A program made the translations under genes and the position numbers. Shown here piece after piece: positions 33,788 to 44,697 of a DNA stretch of 55,930 nucleotides; the stretch's first letter is position 1, and every line of letters starts with the position of its first letter. This DNA is from an uncultured Clostridia bacterium (lineage in GTDB: Bacteria; Bacillota; Clostridia; Oscillospirales; CAG-272), in contig CALXUY010000048.1 in assembly GCA_944391805.1 (NCBI GenBank), positions 1 to 55,930 of the forward strand, read 5' to 3'. The notes below the pieces were generated by a model. That model saw only the letters and a list, made by a program, of their open reading frames with translations, ran no database searches and was not told the DNA's origin.

Positions 33788-34606
33788 TTATGAATCCTTT
33801 GTAATCCGCTCAAACACGGTTTCCGCCATCAGCGCATAGCCGGCGTCGGTCAGATGCAGAGAATCGGACAGGAGGTATTCCTCATGAAGATTGGTCGGCG
33901 TATAGAAATCGATCAGCTCCAGGCCGTTTTCCTGCGCCGCCTGCCGAATCAGCGGCATGACCCGTCGTTCGAGAACCCGGATATATGCCGAATTGCTGTT
34001 ATAAGGCGGCAGGCACAGGTAAATCTCGGAGGCGCCAGCCGAACGATAGGCTTCGACAAGATTTCTGGCACTCTTGAGAAAATTCTGCTTCCCTTCCTCT
34101 GAACTGACGTCACACTTCGCAGCGTCGTTTGTTCCGAGGCAGATCACCACAATGTCCGCACCGAATTGCAGGCTCTCCTGATAGGTACTGGTGAGGTTGT
34201 AGGAACGATCCCATGTCGCTTCCCGATAGCCCTCGCTCATCACACGGCCGCTCGCCCCAAAGTTGCCGACCAGGTAGCCGTCGGTTCCCAGCAGCTCCTG
34301 CAAAACCTTTGGGTACGGGTTGGCAGACTGCGTGTTGTTCAGAGCCTGTCCCCACGTCAGGCTATCCCCCACACAGGCGATTTTTACAAGCGGTGCGGGA
34401 GTATGATCGGAGGTGTCCGCCGCTGTCTCCGGCAATTCGGATCCCGCATGGCTCTCACTTTGCTGCGGCTCCCCGCCCGTGCCGGCCCCCTCCGTACGTC
34501 CGGTATCGCGATTCCCACCGCTGCAGCCGCCAAGCACCGCAGGAAGCAAAACACAAAGTACACAAAGCCAAACCCGGAATTTGCATGACGCACGCACGCG
34601 ATTCAT
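33788..34606 (-). CDS. SGNH/GDSL-type esterase lipoprotein
   Basis: Encodes 272 residues. The lipoprotein leader ends in VLGGC, followed by a Ser/Gly/Glu tether. The SGNH blocks are clear: GDSLTWG (catalytic Ser) near residue 80, GASGR (block II Gly) near 117, GTNDA (block III Asn) near 155 and DSLHLTDAG (catalytic Asp and His) near 250. It would remove acyl groups, for example acetyl from surface or dietary polysaccharide, on the outer face. The ATG at 34604-34606 is chosen for GGAGG 8 bases upstream. It is convergent with the AraC gene and may belong to the same glycan-handling set. Confidence 0.9.
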   Translation of the reverse strand: MNRVRASCKFRVWLCVLCVLLPAVLGGCSGGNRDTGRTEGAGTGGEPQQSESHAGSELPETAADTSDHTPAPLVKIACVGDSLTWGQALNNTQSANPYPKVLQELLGTDGYLVGNFGASGRVMSEGYREATWDRSYNLTSTYQESLQFGADIVVICLGTNDAAKCDVSSEEGKQNFLKSARNLVEAYRSAGASEIYLCLPPYNSNSAYIRVLERRVMPLIRQAAQENGLELIDFYTPTNLHEEYLLSDSLHLTDAGYALMAETVFERITKDS

Positions 34607-34633
34607 ACCCGATCCCTCCGACATTCCTTTTTT

Positions 34634-34662
34634 CTCTATTTTAACACGGGTTTCCACAAACA
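34634..34662 (-). promoter_or_regulatory. Promoter of the SGNH esterase gene
   Basis: Minus strand TTGATG, 17 bases, TAAAAT, directly upstream of the esterase ribosome site. Positions are by hand count and may be off by one or two bases. Confidence 0.5.
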
Positions 34663-34741
34663 TCAATGCAAAAACAGGACATTTGCATTGCACGATGCAG
34701 ACAAAAATCGTTACAGCCGCCGGCACGATCCGCCCGCAAGC

Positions 34742-34773
34742 AAAAAGCAGCACCGGAGGCTCCGATACTGCTT
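34742..34773 (-). terminator. Intrinsic terminator of the V/A-ATPase operon
   Basis: Minus strand: AAGCAG...CGGAG CCTCCG...CTGCTT stem followed by TTTTGC, 31 bases beyond the subunit D stop. Confidence 0.55.
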
Positions 34774-34804
34774 GTCATCATGATTCGTATTTTTGAGACG
34801 CCGG

Positions 34805-35485
34805 TCAGCTTGGCGGATCGTCCTCGTCCGCATCATCAGGCTGACGGAGCTGCGCCGCAAGCATCATGTCCTTGACCTTCATCAGGCGGGTGGTATTGCC
34901 GCGCTCGTTTTCCTCCAGGCGCATGCGGATGGTACGGATGATTTCGAGATACTGCGGCATCAGAATATACTCCAGCGCGTTGACGCGGCGGCGGGTGCGC
35001 TCGATTTCCTCGGCCAGAAGCTGCGCGGTCTTCTCCAGCTCCGCCATGCGCAGCAGATCTGTGAGAATCCCGTTCAGCGCCGCCACCGCCACATCCAGCT
35101 CGCCCGAGGTAAAGGCCAAGCCATAGTTATAGTGCTCGGTGTTTCCGTCGGTATGAATCTGCAGATTGAATACCGGAACGTTGACGCTCATCAGGTTGCG
35201 GAAGCCGACCGAAAGCTCGCCCTCGGTTTTGGGACAGATCAGCGCTTCCCCCAGCATTTGCGGACTGCTGACCGCTCCCGCCACCGAAAAACCGGCATAA
35301 ACGTCGGCCAGCGCGGCCTCCACCCGCTCGCGAAGCACTCTGTCCTCCCGCACCACGTCAAGAAAGAGCCGCATCAGCTCATCCCGTTTGTCCTTGAGCA
35401 GCTTGTGCCCCCGCCGCGCGGTCTGATAGCGCGCCTGATACCGTTTCATTTCCATGCGGGTGGGGTTGACCCGGATTTCCGCCAT
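34805..35485 (-). CDS. ntpD: V/A-type ATPase subunit D
   Basis: Encodes 226 residues of the central rotor shaft. It is mostly alpha-helical and starts INPTRMEMKRYQARYQTARRGHKLLKDKRDEL-like (here VNPTRMEMKRY...), and ends with ELEKTAQLLAEEIERTRRRVNALEYI near 150-175, both diagnostic of subunit D. It is last in the nine-gene operon, in the usual order after A and B. Confidence 0.95.
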   Translation of the reverse strand: MAEIRVNPTRMEMKRYQARYQTARRGHKLLKDKRDELMRLFLDVVREDRVLRERVEAALADVYAGFSVAGAVSSPQMLGEALICPKTEGELSVGFRNLMSVNVPVFNLQIHTDGNTEHYNYGLAFTSGELDVAVAALNGILTDLLRMAELEKTAQLLAEEIERTRRRVNALEYILMPQYLEIIRTIRMRLEENERGNTTRLMKVKDMMLAAQLRQPDDADEDDPPS

Positions 35486-35521
35486 TGCTCTCCTCCTCTC
35501 CGTGGGACCGGCAGCAGACGC

Positions 35522-36906
35522 TCACTCTGCGCTTCCCTTTTTCATCCAGTATTGTTCCAGCAGCGCAGGCTTGATGCGCTTCATCTCGCTCTTCGGCAAT
35601 ATCGAGAGCAGCCGCCAGCCGAGATCCAGCGTTTGCGCAATGGACCGGTTCTCATAAAAGCCCTGATTGATATACTGCGCCTCAAACGCATCGGCGAATT
35701 TGGCGTACAGACGATCCACCGGAGAGAGTGCGGCCTCTCCCAGAACCACCATCAGCTCGCGGGCCTCTTTTCCCCGCGCATAGGCCGAGAACAACTGGTT
35801 CATGGTGTCGGCGTGATCCTCCCGGGTTTTCCCCGCGCCGATGCCCTTGTCCTTCAGGCGCGAGAGCGACGGCAGAACATCCACCGGCGGCAGATACCCT
35901 TTGCGGTAAAGCTCGCGGGACAGGATGATCTGCCCCTCGGTGATATACCCGGTCAGGTCGGGGATGGGATGGGTTTTGTCATCCTCCGGCATGGAGAGAA
36001 TCGGCATCAGGGTAATGGAGCCGCCGGAGCCGATTTTTCTGCCTGCCCGCTCATAAAGCGTTGCAAGGTCGGTATAAAGATACCCCGGATAACCGCGGCG
36101 GCCGGGCACCTCCTTGCGGGCAGCCGAAACCTCACGCAGCGCCTCGGCGTAATTGGTCATATCGGTCATAATGACCAGCACGTGCATGTCGCAGGAAAAT
36201 GCAAGATACTCGGCGGCCGTCAGCGCCATGCGGGGGGTGTTGATGCGCTCAATCGCCGCGTCCGAGGCCAGATTGATGAAGAGCACCGTGCGGTCCAGCG
36301 CGCCGGTTTTGCGGAATTCCGAGATGAAGAAGTCGGATTCCTCAAAGGTGATGCCGATCGCGGCGAACACCACGGCAAATTTCTCATCGCTCCCCGGTAC
36401 CTTGGCCTGCCGGGCGATCTGCGCGGCGAGATTGGCATGCGGCAGCCCCGACCCCGAGAAGATGGGCAGCTTTTGCCCACGCACCAGCGTGTTCAGCCCG
36501 TCAATGCTCGAAACGCCGGTCTGAATGAACTCGGAGGGATAGAGCCGTGCCGCCGGATTGATGGGAGTGCCGTTGATATTCAGGCACTGTTCGGGGATCA
36601 GACGCGCGCCGCCGTCGATCGGCTCTCCCATGCCGTTGAACACCCGCCCCAGCATATTGCGGGAGACCGGAAGCTCCACGCCATGCCCGGTAAAGCGGAC
36701 CTTGCTGCTGGACAGATTGAGGCCGGCGGCCGACTCAAACAACTGCACCAGCACGTTTCTGCCGTCCACCTCCAGCACACGGCAGCGGCGCAGCTCCCCG
36801 TTCTCCAGTTCGATCTCGCCCAGCTCGTCATACTTGACCCCCTCCACGCGGCGGACCAGCATCAGGGGGCCGGCAACTTCCTCTATGGTTTTGTATTCTC
36901 TGATCA

Positions 36907-36910
<4 letters not shown>
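35522..36910 (-). CDS. ntpB: V/A-type ATPase subunit B
   Basis: Encodes 462 residues, the non-catalytic nucleotide-binding-fold subunit of the A3B3 head. Typical stretches are [14 protein letters not shown] at the start, [21 protein letters not shown] near 85, [21 protein letters not shown] near 150 in place of a P-loop, and [20 protein letters not shown] near 380. It overlaps the end of subunit A by four bases. Length is normal. Confidence 0.96.
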
Positions 36911-38685
<1,775 letters not shown>

Positions 38686-38718
38686 TTCGGTCGGTTCCTT
38701 TCCAAGATTGATTCCAGC

Positions 38719-39060
38719 TCAGCCCTTCCGCTCCTCCGGCAGATCCTGAAACAGAATATCCGCCCCCACCGCGCGTTCCACCGCGCGGCGCAGGCTGTTC
38801 ATGCCATATCCTGTTGCGCCCTCCTGCCCCGGCAAAGAGACAATGGCCGGGACAGGCAGGCTGCGATAGCGCGCCAGCTCCTCCTCGAGCTGCGCGGCGT
38901 AGCGCTCGATCAGATAAATAACCGCAAACTCTCCCGAGCGCACCATGGCGTGCAGCTCACGCGCGGCCTGCTCCGCGTCGCCCGCTTCATGCACCGCAAA
39001 ACCCAGCGCCATAAAGCCCTGCACCGCGTCGCGGTTCCCGATGATTCCGATTTTATACAT
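38719..39060 (-). CDS. ntpG: V/A-type ATPase subunit F
   Basis: Encodes 113 residues with a Rossmann-like start (YKIGIIGNRDAVQGFMALGF), a middle EFAVIYLIERYA segment and a PAIVSLPG strand, as in subunit F of the rotor. The start overlaps the end of subunit C. In the enterococcal naming this position is ntpG. Confidence 0.92.
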   Translation of the reverse strand: MYKIGIIGNRDAVQGFMALGFAVHEAGDAEQAARELHAMVRSGEFAVIYLIERYAAQLEEELARYRSLPVPAIVSLPGQEGATGYGMNSLRRAVERAVGADILFQDLPEERKG

Positions 39061-40060
39061 AGCTTTCCCGGATCCTTTCCCGAACGGTCTGCGCCGGCAG
39101 ACCCGCCTCGACGCCCGCCATCACAATGCGCAGATTGCGCACCTCGTACTCGCTCCCCAACAGATAGCCGATCAAAGGCGGCGCTCCGTAGGGGATCAGC
39201 CGTGCCTCACGGATGCGCTGCATCCAATGGTTGTCGGCCGCGGTTTCGGCTGCGGTCAGGCTGCCGCCCGCCTCCCCGGTCCGCAGTGCAAAGCTCCGGT
39301 ATTCCGAATATGCAAGGCGCTCCCAAAAAGCCGTCTCTCCCCCCTCGTAAAGATCGGTCAGGTAGCCCGGCGGGAGCGTTCCTCCCTCGAGCAGGGCGTT
39401 CTCCAGCATTCCGCGGCCGGCCTCCCCCTCCCCCATGCGGAGCAGACGCAGGCAGATCATCAGATTGGTCAGGTCCATCTTTTCCCGTACCAGCCGGACG
39501 GCGAAATCCACGCCGCTCTGTTCGGCCGCATACAGCATGGCGCGGTAGCAGGCGCGGTCGAGAATCAGATCCACCCACTGCGGGTTGGCGGTGCGCGCAA
39601 AGGCCTCGGACGCCTCGGCCGCCGCCTCACGAAACGGAGACGGCAGCTCTGAAAAATCGTCATGCCCGACCATGTGAAGGAGCCGCTCGGCCTCCACGGT
39701 TCCAAAATCAAACAGCAGCTCGCGCGCATCCACCCCCCGGCGGAAGCATTTGATTGCCGCTTTGATGTTGTTGCAGTCATACGGATACAGCCAGAGCTTG
39801 AGAAAATCCGCATCCTCGGCAGCCGAAAGCGCTTCCCGGTATGCCGCACGCAGGCGATTGACCAATGTCGGCTCCCGCAGGAATGCGCCGGTCTCGGGTT
39901 GTGTGATCACCTCCACGCCAAGCTCCCGAAGCACACCGACACAGCGTGCCATCGTCCCGGCCTCGAGCAGCCGCTCCAGCCCCGCCTTTCCCACCAGTCG
40001 GTTTTCGAGCGCGCGGATGCGGATGCTGCCGTAAATCCAGCCTTCAGACTGCCCGCTCAT
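39053..40060 (-). CDS. ntpC: V/A-type ATPase subunit C
   Basis: Encodes 335 residues, all-helical. It forms the socket between the membrane ring and the central shaft. Recognisable are IRALENRLVGKAGLERLLEA at the N-terminus, LWLYPYDCNNIKAAIKCFRRG near 95 and the C-terminal EYEVRNLRIVMAGVEAGLP. It overlaps subunit E upstream by four bases and F downstream by eight. Confidence 0.92.
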   Translation of the reverse strand: MSGQSEGWIYGSIRIRALENRLVGKAGLERLLEAGTMARCVGVLRELGVEVITQPETGAFLREPTLVNRLRAAYREALSAAEDADFLKLWLYPYDCNNIKAAIKCFRRGVDARELLFDFGTVEAERLLHMVGHDDFSELPSPFREAAAEASEAFARTANPQWVDLILDRACYRAMLYAAEQSGVDFAVRLVREKMDLTNLMICLRLLRMGEGEAGRGMLENALLEGGTLPPGYLTDLYEGGETAFWERLAYSEYRSFALRTGEAGGSLTAAETAADNHWMQRIREARLIPYGAPPLIGYLLGSEYEVRNLRIVMAGVEAGLPAQTVRERIRESYV

Positions 40061-40749
40061 ATCCTCTGCCCTCTCGATTCAAACAGTGCGCGGCCGACCT
40101 CTCCCTCCAGCTCCCGGCGCAGCTGGGAGAACAGCAGCCCGAAGGTACAGTTGCACGAGATGTCTCCCCAACGGAGCACGGCGCCCCCGTCGGCAGCAAG
40201 CGTTTCCTCCGAGAGCACCAGCCGGGATAATACATCCTCAGGCAGCTTGCCGGCCAATTTTTTGCGCACGGCGGCAACCACCGCTTCGCCGCAGCGGCTG
40301 CGGTCCTTTTTGCCAAGGCATACCTCGTAATCTGCCTGAACCGGTTCCTCCTCATCCCCGTAAACCGCACGGTTATGCGCCTCGGTGTTCACCAGCTCCA
40401 TGAGCGCCGCGGACAAAAGCCCCGCGAGCAGCTCGGTGTATTTTTCACCGTCCAGCGAGAGAACCCACTCCTGCGCACCGGCAAACACACCGTCAATCAG
40501 ATCGCTCCGCTGCTGCAAAAGGAGGTTGCGCTCCTGCATCGCGGCGGCAGCCTTTGCACGCGCAATCATGTCCTCGGCCTTTTCCTCGGCCTGCGCGGTC
40601 AGCTTTTCCCGGATGCCGTCGGCGCGGGAAGCGTAATCGGCGGCAATACGGGCACAATCCTCCCGGGCCTCGGACAGAATCCGTTCGGCCTCGGCCCGCG
40701 CATCGCCCAGAATCCGCTCGGTGATTTTATTCAGCCCGTTTACAGACAT
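40057..40749 (-). CDS. ntpE: V/A-type ATPase subunit E (peripheral stalk)
   Basis: Encodes 230 residues. The first ~90 form a charged, Ala/Glu/Arg-rich helix (ITERILGDARAEAERILSEA...) that pairs with subunit G as the stator stalk; the C-terminal half is a mixed alpha/beta head. A GGGAGGA site lies 7 bases before the ATG. The insertion AVYGDEEEPVQADYEV near 130 is variable in the family. Confidence 0.9.
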   Translation of the reverse strand: MSVNGLNKITERILGDARAEAERILSEAREDCARIAADYASRADGIREKLTAQAEEKAEDMIARAKAAAAMQERNLLLQQRSDLIDGVFAGAQEWVLSLDGEKYTELLAGLLSAALMELVNTEAHNRAVYGDEEEPVQADYEVCLGKKDRSRCGEAVVAAVRKKLAGKLPEDVLSRLVLSEETLAADGGAVLRWGDISCNCTFGLLFSQLRRELEGEVGRALFESRGQRI

Positions 40750-40771
40750 CGGTTGTTCCTCCCGCTGCCGA

Positions 40772-41263
40772 TCACCGGAACAGAATCAGCAGCAGCGACA
40801 CCAGCACCGCAAGAATGGCATAGGTCTCCACCAGAGCCGTGGAAGTGATGGCTCTGCCGGCCTGTTCGGGACGCTTGGCCACCACCGCAACGCCGGCGGC
40901 CGCCACCTCCCCCTGCTTGATGCCGGAATAGTAGCCCACAATGGCAATGGGGAGCGAGGCCATGAGATAAAAGCCCCCGTCCGCAGTGGTCAGATTTGCC
41001 GTGCCGTTGAGAAAGCCTGCCTTGAGCAGAATGATAAAGCCGGTCACAAACCCGTAAAAGCCCTGCGTCATGGGCAGTGCCTGCAGAGCGAAGGTTTTGC
41101 CGAACTTGGACGGGTCCTCACTGAGCAGCCCGTCCGAAGCCTTGGCCACCAGATTGACCCCCTTGGCCGACCCCATGCCGGCCAGCAGTGTTGCCAGAGC
41201 CGCCCCCAGCACCGCCAGATTGTTGCCGGTGAATACCGTTGCAAAAAAATCCCCCATTGTCAT
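40772..41263 (-). CDS. ntpK: V/A-type ATPase subunit K (c-ring), Na+-type signature
   Basis: Encodes 163 residues: two fused hairpins, four membrane helices. The first hairpin holds LPMTQGFYGF, the second SGIKQGEVAAAG and ALVETYAIL. In the structurally known enterococcal Na+ ring, Leu61, Thr64, Gln65, Gln110 and Glu139 hold the ion; residues in all five positions are kept here (LPxTQ, Q, E), which points to Na+ as coupling ion. Only the second hairpin has the ion-carrying Glu. The ATG at 41261-41263 has AGGAG 9 bases upstream; the longer frame to 41605 would overlap subunit I. Confidence 0.93.
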   Translation of the reverse strand: MTMGDFFATVFTGNNLAVLGAALATLLAGMGSAKGVNLVAKASDGLLSEDPSKFGKTFALQALPMTQGFYGFVTGFIILLKAGFLNGTANLTTADGGFYLMASLPIAIVGYYSGIKQGEVAAAGVAVVAKRPEQAGRAITSTALVETYAILAVLVSLLLILFR

Positions 41264-41395
41264 TGTTCCACTCTCCTTTTTTGATATAAATTGTGATATA
41301 TTTGGTCGCGGCATTTGCCGCCGATAACATGTGTCCGGCACCGGATATCCGGATCGGGCGCCGGGGCGCCGCCGATTTTGCCGAGCCTTGCGCCC

Positions 41396-41444
41396 CCACA
41401 AAACCGCAGACAGCGCACAATCAGAATTGCGCGGTGGTGCCTTA
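41396..41444. mobile_element. Remnant of the MITE-like element inside the ATPase operon
   Basis: On the minus strand the sequence starts TTAAGGCACCACCGCGCAAT, one mismatch from the terminal repeat at the window ends, and stays similar for ~45 bases to the right-hand end at 85-127. The opposite terminal repeat is missing. The TAA stop of subunit I lies within the TTAA of this end. The rest of the 178-base gap to subunit K has a small GGATATCC palindrome (41342-41349) and no gene. Confidence 0.7.
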
Positions 41445-43397
41445 AAACCGGACCTGCTCGGTGTATTGATCGGCCGGAACAGCCGGATCAAACGGCTCTC
41501 CGCCCTCCTCATAGAACTTGCCGAAGAACTCCAGATATTGCAGCCGCGCGGTATGAACGAAGGCACCCAGCACATTGATGGCGAGATTGAGCAGATGTCC
41601 CGCAATCAGAATCACCACCATCGCCAGCATTCCGATCACCCCGGTGGCCCCCAGCATGGTGCTGATGTTGACCACCTTTGCGATCACCGCAGCCACCAGG
41701 CAAAGCGCCAGGATGCGGCAATAGGACAGCAGATCCGAAGCGTAGCTGACCAGACCGTACAGTCCACCCAAGCCCTTGAGCAGCCTTTTGAAGGGATTGC
41801 GCACACCGTAGCCGTTGAGCAGCAGAATGAGCACACCGCCCGCAATGCTGACGATCATGCCTGCGGTTTGATCAAAGATCAATGTCGCCAGGCCCCCGAA
41901 CAGCACCCAATAGGGCGCAATGGTGCAGATCGCCTCCCCTGCTTTTCCGTCTCTGCACAGAATGACAAACCGGATTACCATACCGGTAATCAGATGCAAG
42001 CCTCCAACCGCTAAGGACAGGATCAGGAAGGTCATCGGATCGTCCAGCGGGTTGAACCACAGCCCGGAGCCGAAGAAATGCCCCACCGACGTGTCAACCG
42101 ACGCGCCGAACAGATTCTCCATCATCGCAATGGGCAGATCGCCGAACCAACCGCCGAACAGAACCCCCATCAGCGTGGCGGATACCCCGCAATAGGCAAA
42201 CATGGTGAGCATCCGTCGCAAGCCCGGACGCGGGTGCATCAGCCGGATGCCTGCCACGCACCCGATCACCAGCAGCAGGCCGTACCCCACATCGGCAAAC
42301 ATCAGACCGAAAATGATAAAATAGAAAATACTCATGATAAAGGTGGGGTCATATCGTCCGTACTTGGGGTAAGCGTACATACCGACCACCCATTCGAAAT
42401 TCATGGCAAATTGATTGTTGCGCAGCAGAACCGGCGGCTCCTCGCCCGGCAAGGGCTCGTCCAGCTCAAAGGCACATTCAAATTGATTCAGCTTCTCCTC
42501 AACCGCATCCTGCGTAAAGCCGGGAACCCAGCCCTCCAGCACGGTACAGCGGTCGGTTTGCGCCAAGCGCTGGCGCAAAAGCGCAACGGTCCGGTTGGTC
42601 TCCTCCACATCACACAGAATCTCCACAAGCTCCAGCGATTCCGCCAGCTCACGCAGCTTCTCCTGGGTGGTTTCCAGCTCCTGCTCCAAACGCCCCCGTT
42701 CCTCGCTCGCCTTTGCGTATGCAGCCTCCGGCGGCAGGCTTACCTCACCGAAATCCGCCGGAACAAATCCGGCTGCCGCCAGCTCGGCGCTCACTCTTTC
42801 TCGCTCCTCCCGCAAAAAGGTGACACAGAGATAGCTCGCGGTGCGGTCGGCGGAAACCAGCTCACAGCATACCGCCCCCTCCTCCAGTCTGTTCTGCAGC
42901 AAAGCGATATCCGCCCCCGGAGGGCAGGAGCCGAACAGCGTGGAAGTCCGTTTGGTTTCGGCGTCATTCATCGGCGCATCGTAATCCATCCATGGAATCA
43001 GCGACTGCATCAGTGCCGAGAGCCGTGCCAGCTCGGCGTTCACCTGCCGCAGCTCCTGCTCGTACTCCAACGTCCGCCGCACCGTCTCCCGCGCCTTTTG
43101 CTCGCTTCCGTCCCGCCCAAACACCTCAGGATCAAACTGGTGTACGATTCGGCCAAGCCTGCTCCGACGGGTGCTGTATCGGTTCAAGAGAGGTATTGCC
43201 GACCGGATATCGGAGAGCTGCTGCTCGATGCGGGGCAGCATGTCCTCATCCTGCAAACGGCGGAGCGCCGGCTCGGCTTCGGACAGCTCCAGCTTCCGGA
43301 CCTCCACACAGCGCAGATTCATCAGCGCTCTGAGAATCCGGTCGGAATCCGCACGGAAGGCAAACACGGTGAGCCGCTTCATACTGCTTACCGACAT
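41442..43397 (-). CDS. ntpI: V/A-type ATPase subunit I (a subunit)
   Basis: Encodes 651 residues. The N-terminal ~330 are a soluble helical arm with coiled coil (ERGRLEQELETTQEKLRELAESL), and the C-terminal half has about seven to eight membrane helices (MSIFYFIIFGLMFADVGYGLLLVIGC near 350). ILALCLVAAVIAKVVN near 570 carries the region of the ion-path arginine. It forms the stator half-channels beside the K ring. It overlaps the subunit G stop; an alternative start is Met6. Its stop codon coincides with the end of a repeat element. Confidence 0.95.
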   Translation of the reverse strand: MSVSSMKRLTVFAFRADSDRILRALMNLRCVEVRKLELSEAEPALRRLQDEDMLPRIEQQLSDIRSAIPLLNRYSTRRSRLGRIVHQFDPEVFGRDGSEQKARETVRRTLEYEQELRQVNAELARLSALMQSLIPWMDYDAPMNDAETKRTSTLFGSCPPGADIALLQNRLEEGAVCCELVSADRTASYLCVTFLREERERVSAELAAAGFVPADFGEVSLPPEAAYAKASEERGRLEQELETTQEKLRELAESLELVEILCDVEETNRTVALLRQRLAQTDRCTVLEGWVPGFTQDAVEEKLNQFECAFELDEPLPGEEPPVLLRNNQFAMNFEWVVGMYAYPKYGRYDPTFIMSIFYFIIFGLMFADVGYGLLLVIGCVAGIRLMHPRPGLRRMLTMFAYCGVSATLMGVLFGGWFGDLPIAMMENLFGASVDTSVGHFFGSGLWFNPLDDPMTFLILSLAVGGLHLITGMVIRFVILCRDGKAGEAICTIAPYWVLFGGLATLIFDQTAGMIVSIAGGVLILLLNGYGVRNPFKRLLKGLGGLYGLVSYASDLLSYCRILALCLVAAVIAKVVNISTMLGATGVIGMLAMVVILIAGHLLNLAINVLGAFVHTARLQYLEFFGKFYEEGGEPFDPAVPADQYTEQVRF

Positions 43398-43708
43398 TTG
43401 GAATCCAACCCCCTGATGACAATTTTTTCGGCGCTCTTGCGGTTCAGGCGGGCCGTAGCCGCCACCGCCTCGGCACGCGCTCTGGTTTCCTCCATCATAT
43501 GCTCCGACATCTCCTCGGTTTTCTGACGGATCTGCTCCAGCATTTCAGCCAGCTCGGCGGAAACCGCTTCCTCGGTGCTGCGGCAGCGCTCCCGCCCTTC
43601 CGCTTCGGTCTGCTCCCGCATGGCGCGCGCCTGCGCCTCGGCTGCGGCAACAATGCGTGCCGCTTCGGCTTCGGTTTCTCTGATTTTCTGAACGGTTTCC
43701 TTCGACAT
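43388..43708 (-). CDS. ntpF: V/A-type ATPase subunit G/H (peripheral stalk)
   Basis: Encodes 106 residues, almost wholly a charged helix with Ala/Glu/Arg repeats (IRETEAEAARIVAAAEAQARAM, EMLEQIRQKTEEMSEHM), the typical coiled-coil partner of subunit E. I chose the second of two close ATG codons (43706-43708) because GGGAGG then lies 6 bases upstream. It is the first gene of the operon, behind a strong promoter. Confidence 0.85.
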   Translation of the reverse strand: MSKETVQKIRETEAEAARIVAAAEAQARAMREQTEAEGRERCRSTEEAVSAELAEMLEQIRQKTEEMSEHMMEETRARAEAVAATARLNRKSAEKIVIRGLDSKCR

Positions 43709-43815
43709 CCTCATCCTCCCACAGCAATCAAAGCGTCCGGCAATGGAGACCCAGCGGAGACAGGCATTCCCGAAAGCCTGCTTCTCTCCGGCTCTGTACA
43801 AAATAGATGTTTTAT

Positions 43816-43844
43816 ATTATACCACAATTTTACTGCAAATGCAA
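43816..43844 (-). promoter_or_regulatory. V/A-ATPase operon promoter
   Basis: Minus strand: TTGCAT (43839-43844), 17 bases, TATAAT (43816-43821), about 100 bases before the first gene. Confidence 0.75.
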
Positions 43845-43913
43845 GCGGTTTTCCGCTATAATTTTCAAGGAATATCATTTCGCAGCCCGGGCAGCAGGAG
43901 CCGCGGGCAAAAT

Positions 43914-44450
43914 TTATTCATAGGATGCCCGGAACTCGCGAATCGGATTCCCAAAAGCCGCATTTTGAAAGAAAACCAGCTCGTTCCCCTGCGGATAAAC
44001 GCCGTCCGGGCGGAACGGCGGATGCTTTTTTCTTCCGCGCAGGCGGCACAGATGCAGAATCTGTCCGGTCGGAAGCAGTGTTTGCTCCCGCAGGTTCCAC
44101 ACCTGCGACATCCGGCGGACAAACGGCTCCCCATTCTGCCCGCGCAGCTCGGACTGGCAGACCCATGCGGCATGATCACCGTTTTCCCACACCGGACGGC
44201 ACTCCAACCGGTAGGTCGCCGCACGGAACCGGGACCTCTCCCGATTGCTTTCCAGTGCCAGATATGCGGCCCGCAGCCTCCCGCCTTCGGCTTCCTCCGC
44301 CCACTTCAGGCAAGCCGTTCCGGTTCGCTCATAATAGGCAGCAATCCGCTCCGACTCCTCCGGAAGGCAAAGCACGGCGTCCGCTCGCAGCAAAATCTGA
44401 AAGCCCTCCCGCACAATCAAATGCCTTGTTTCCACTCGGGTATTCAGCAT
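43914..44450 (-). CDS. Hypothetical protein of 178 residues
   Basis: No leader or membrane segment is seen. The N-terminal half is helical and charged (ESERIAAYYERTGTACLKWAEE); the C-terminal half is beta-rich (ATYRLECRPVWENGDHAAWVCQSELRGQNGE; LLPTGQILHLCRLRGRKK). The alternation of a helix and a long beta-meander weakly recalls DUF3298/RsiV-type folds, but I cannot support that. AGGAGGTG stands 5 bases before the ATG, so it is very likely translated. It lies between the ATPase promoter and a divergent 41-residue gene. Confidence 0.7.
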   Translation of the reverse strand: MLNTRVETRHLIVREGFQILLRADAVLCLPEESERIAAYYERTGTACLKWAEEAEGGRLRAAYLALESNRERSRFRAATYRLECRPVWENGDHAAWVCQSELRGQNGEPFVRRMSQVWNLREQTLLPTGQILHLCRLRGRKKHPPFRPDGVYPQGNELVFFQNAAFGNPIREFRASYE

Positions 44451-44501
44451 GGCGTCACCTCCTGTTCGATTGATTTGACTGAGCTTTCGATAATCCGGGT
44501 A

Positions 44502-44530
44502 TTGACAAAAATCCGATTTCGTACTATAAT
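44502..44530 (+). promoter_or_regulatory. Consensus promoter of the 41-residue gene
   Basis: TTGACA (44502-44507), 17 bases, TATAAT (44525-44530): both hexamers are perfect sigma-A consensus, the best promoter in the window. Confidence 0.8.
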
Positions 44531-44571
44531 AGTAAGAGTATGTACTTCACCCGAAGGAAAGGAGGGTATCT

Positions 44572-44697
44572 ATGAAAAGCAATCATCCGAGCATGTGTCC
44601 GCCGAATACGGCGGCAGCCGAAGCAAAGCCGTATCTGCGGCAGGATCCCCCCACCGACGGGCAGGCGTACATGCTCTGGGACATGGCACCTCGGTAG
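44572..44697 (+). CDS. 41-residue protein behind a consensus promoter
   Basis: ATG at 44572, TAG at 44695-44697, with AAAGGAGG 6 bases upstream. It starts MKSNHPSMCPPNTAAAEAKP and has the C-terminal stretch PTDGQAYMLWDMAPR; Pro- and Met-rich, one Cys, no membrane helix. I do not recognise it. It is followed after ~290 bases by the YitT-like gene, and the message could run on into that gene as no terminator is seen between. The interval 44698-44987 also has open frames without convincing coding style. Confidence 0.65.
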   Translation: MKSNHPSMCPPNTAAAEAKPYLRQDPPTDGQAYMLWDMAPR

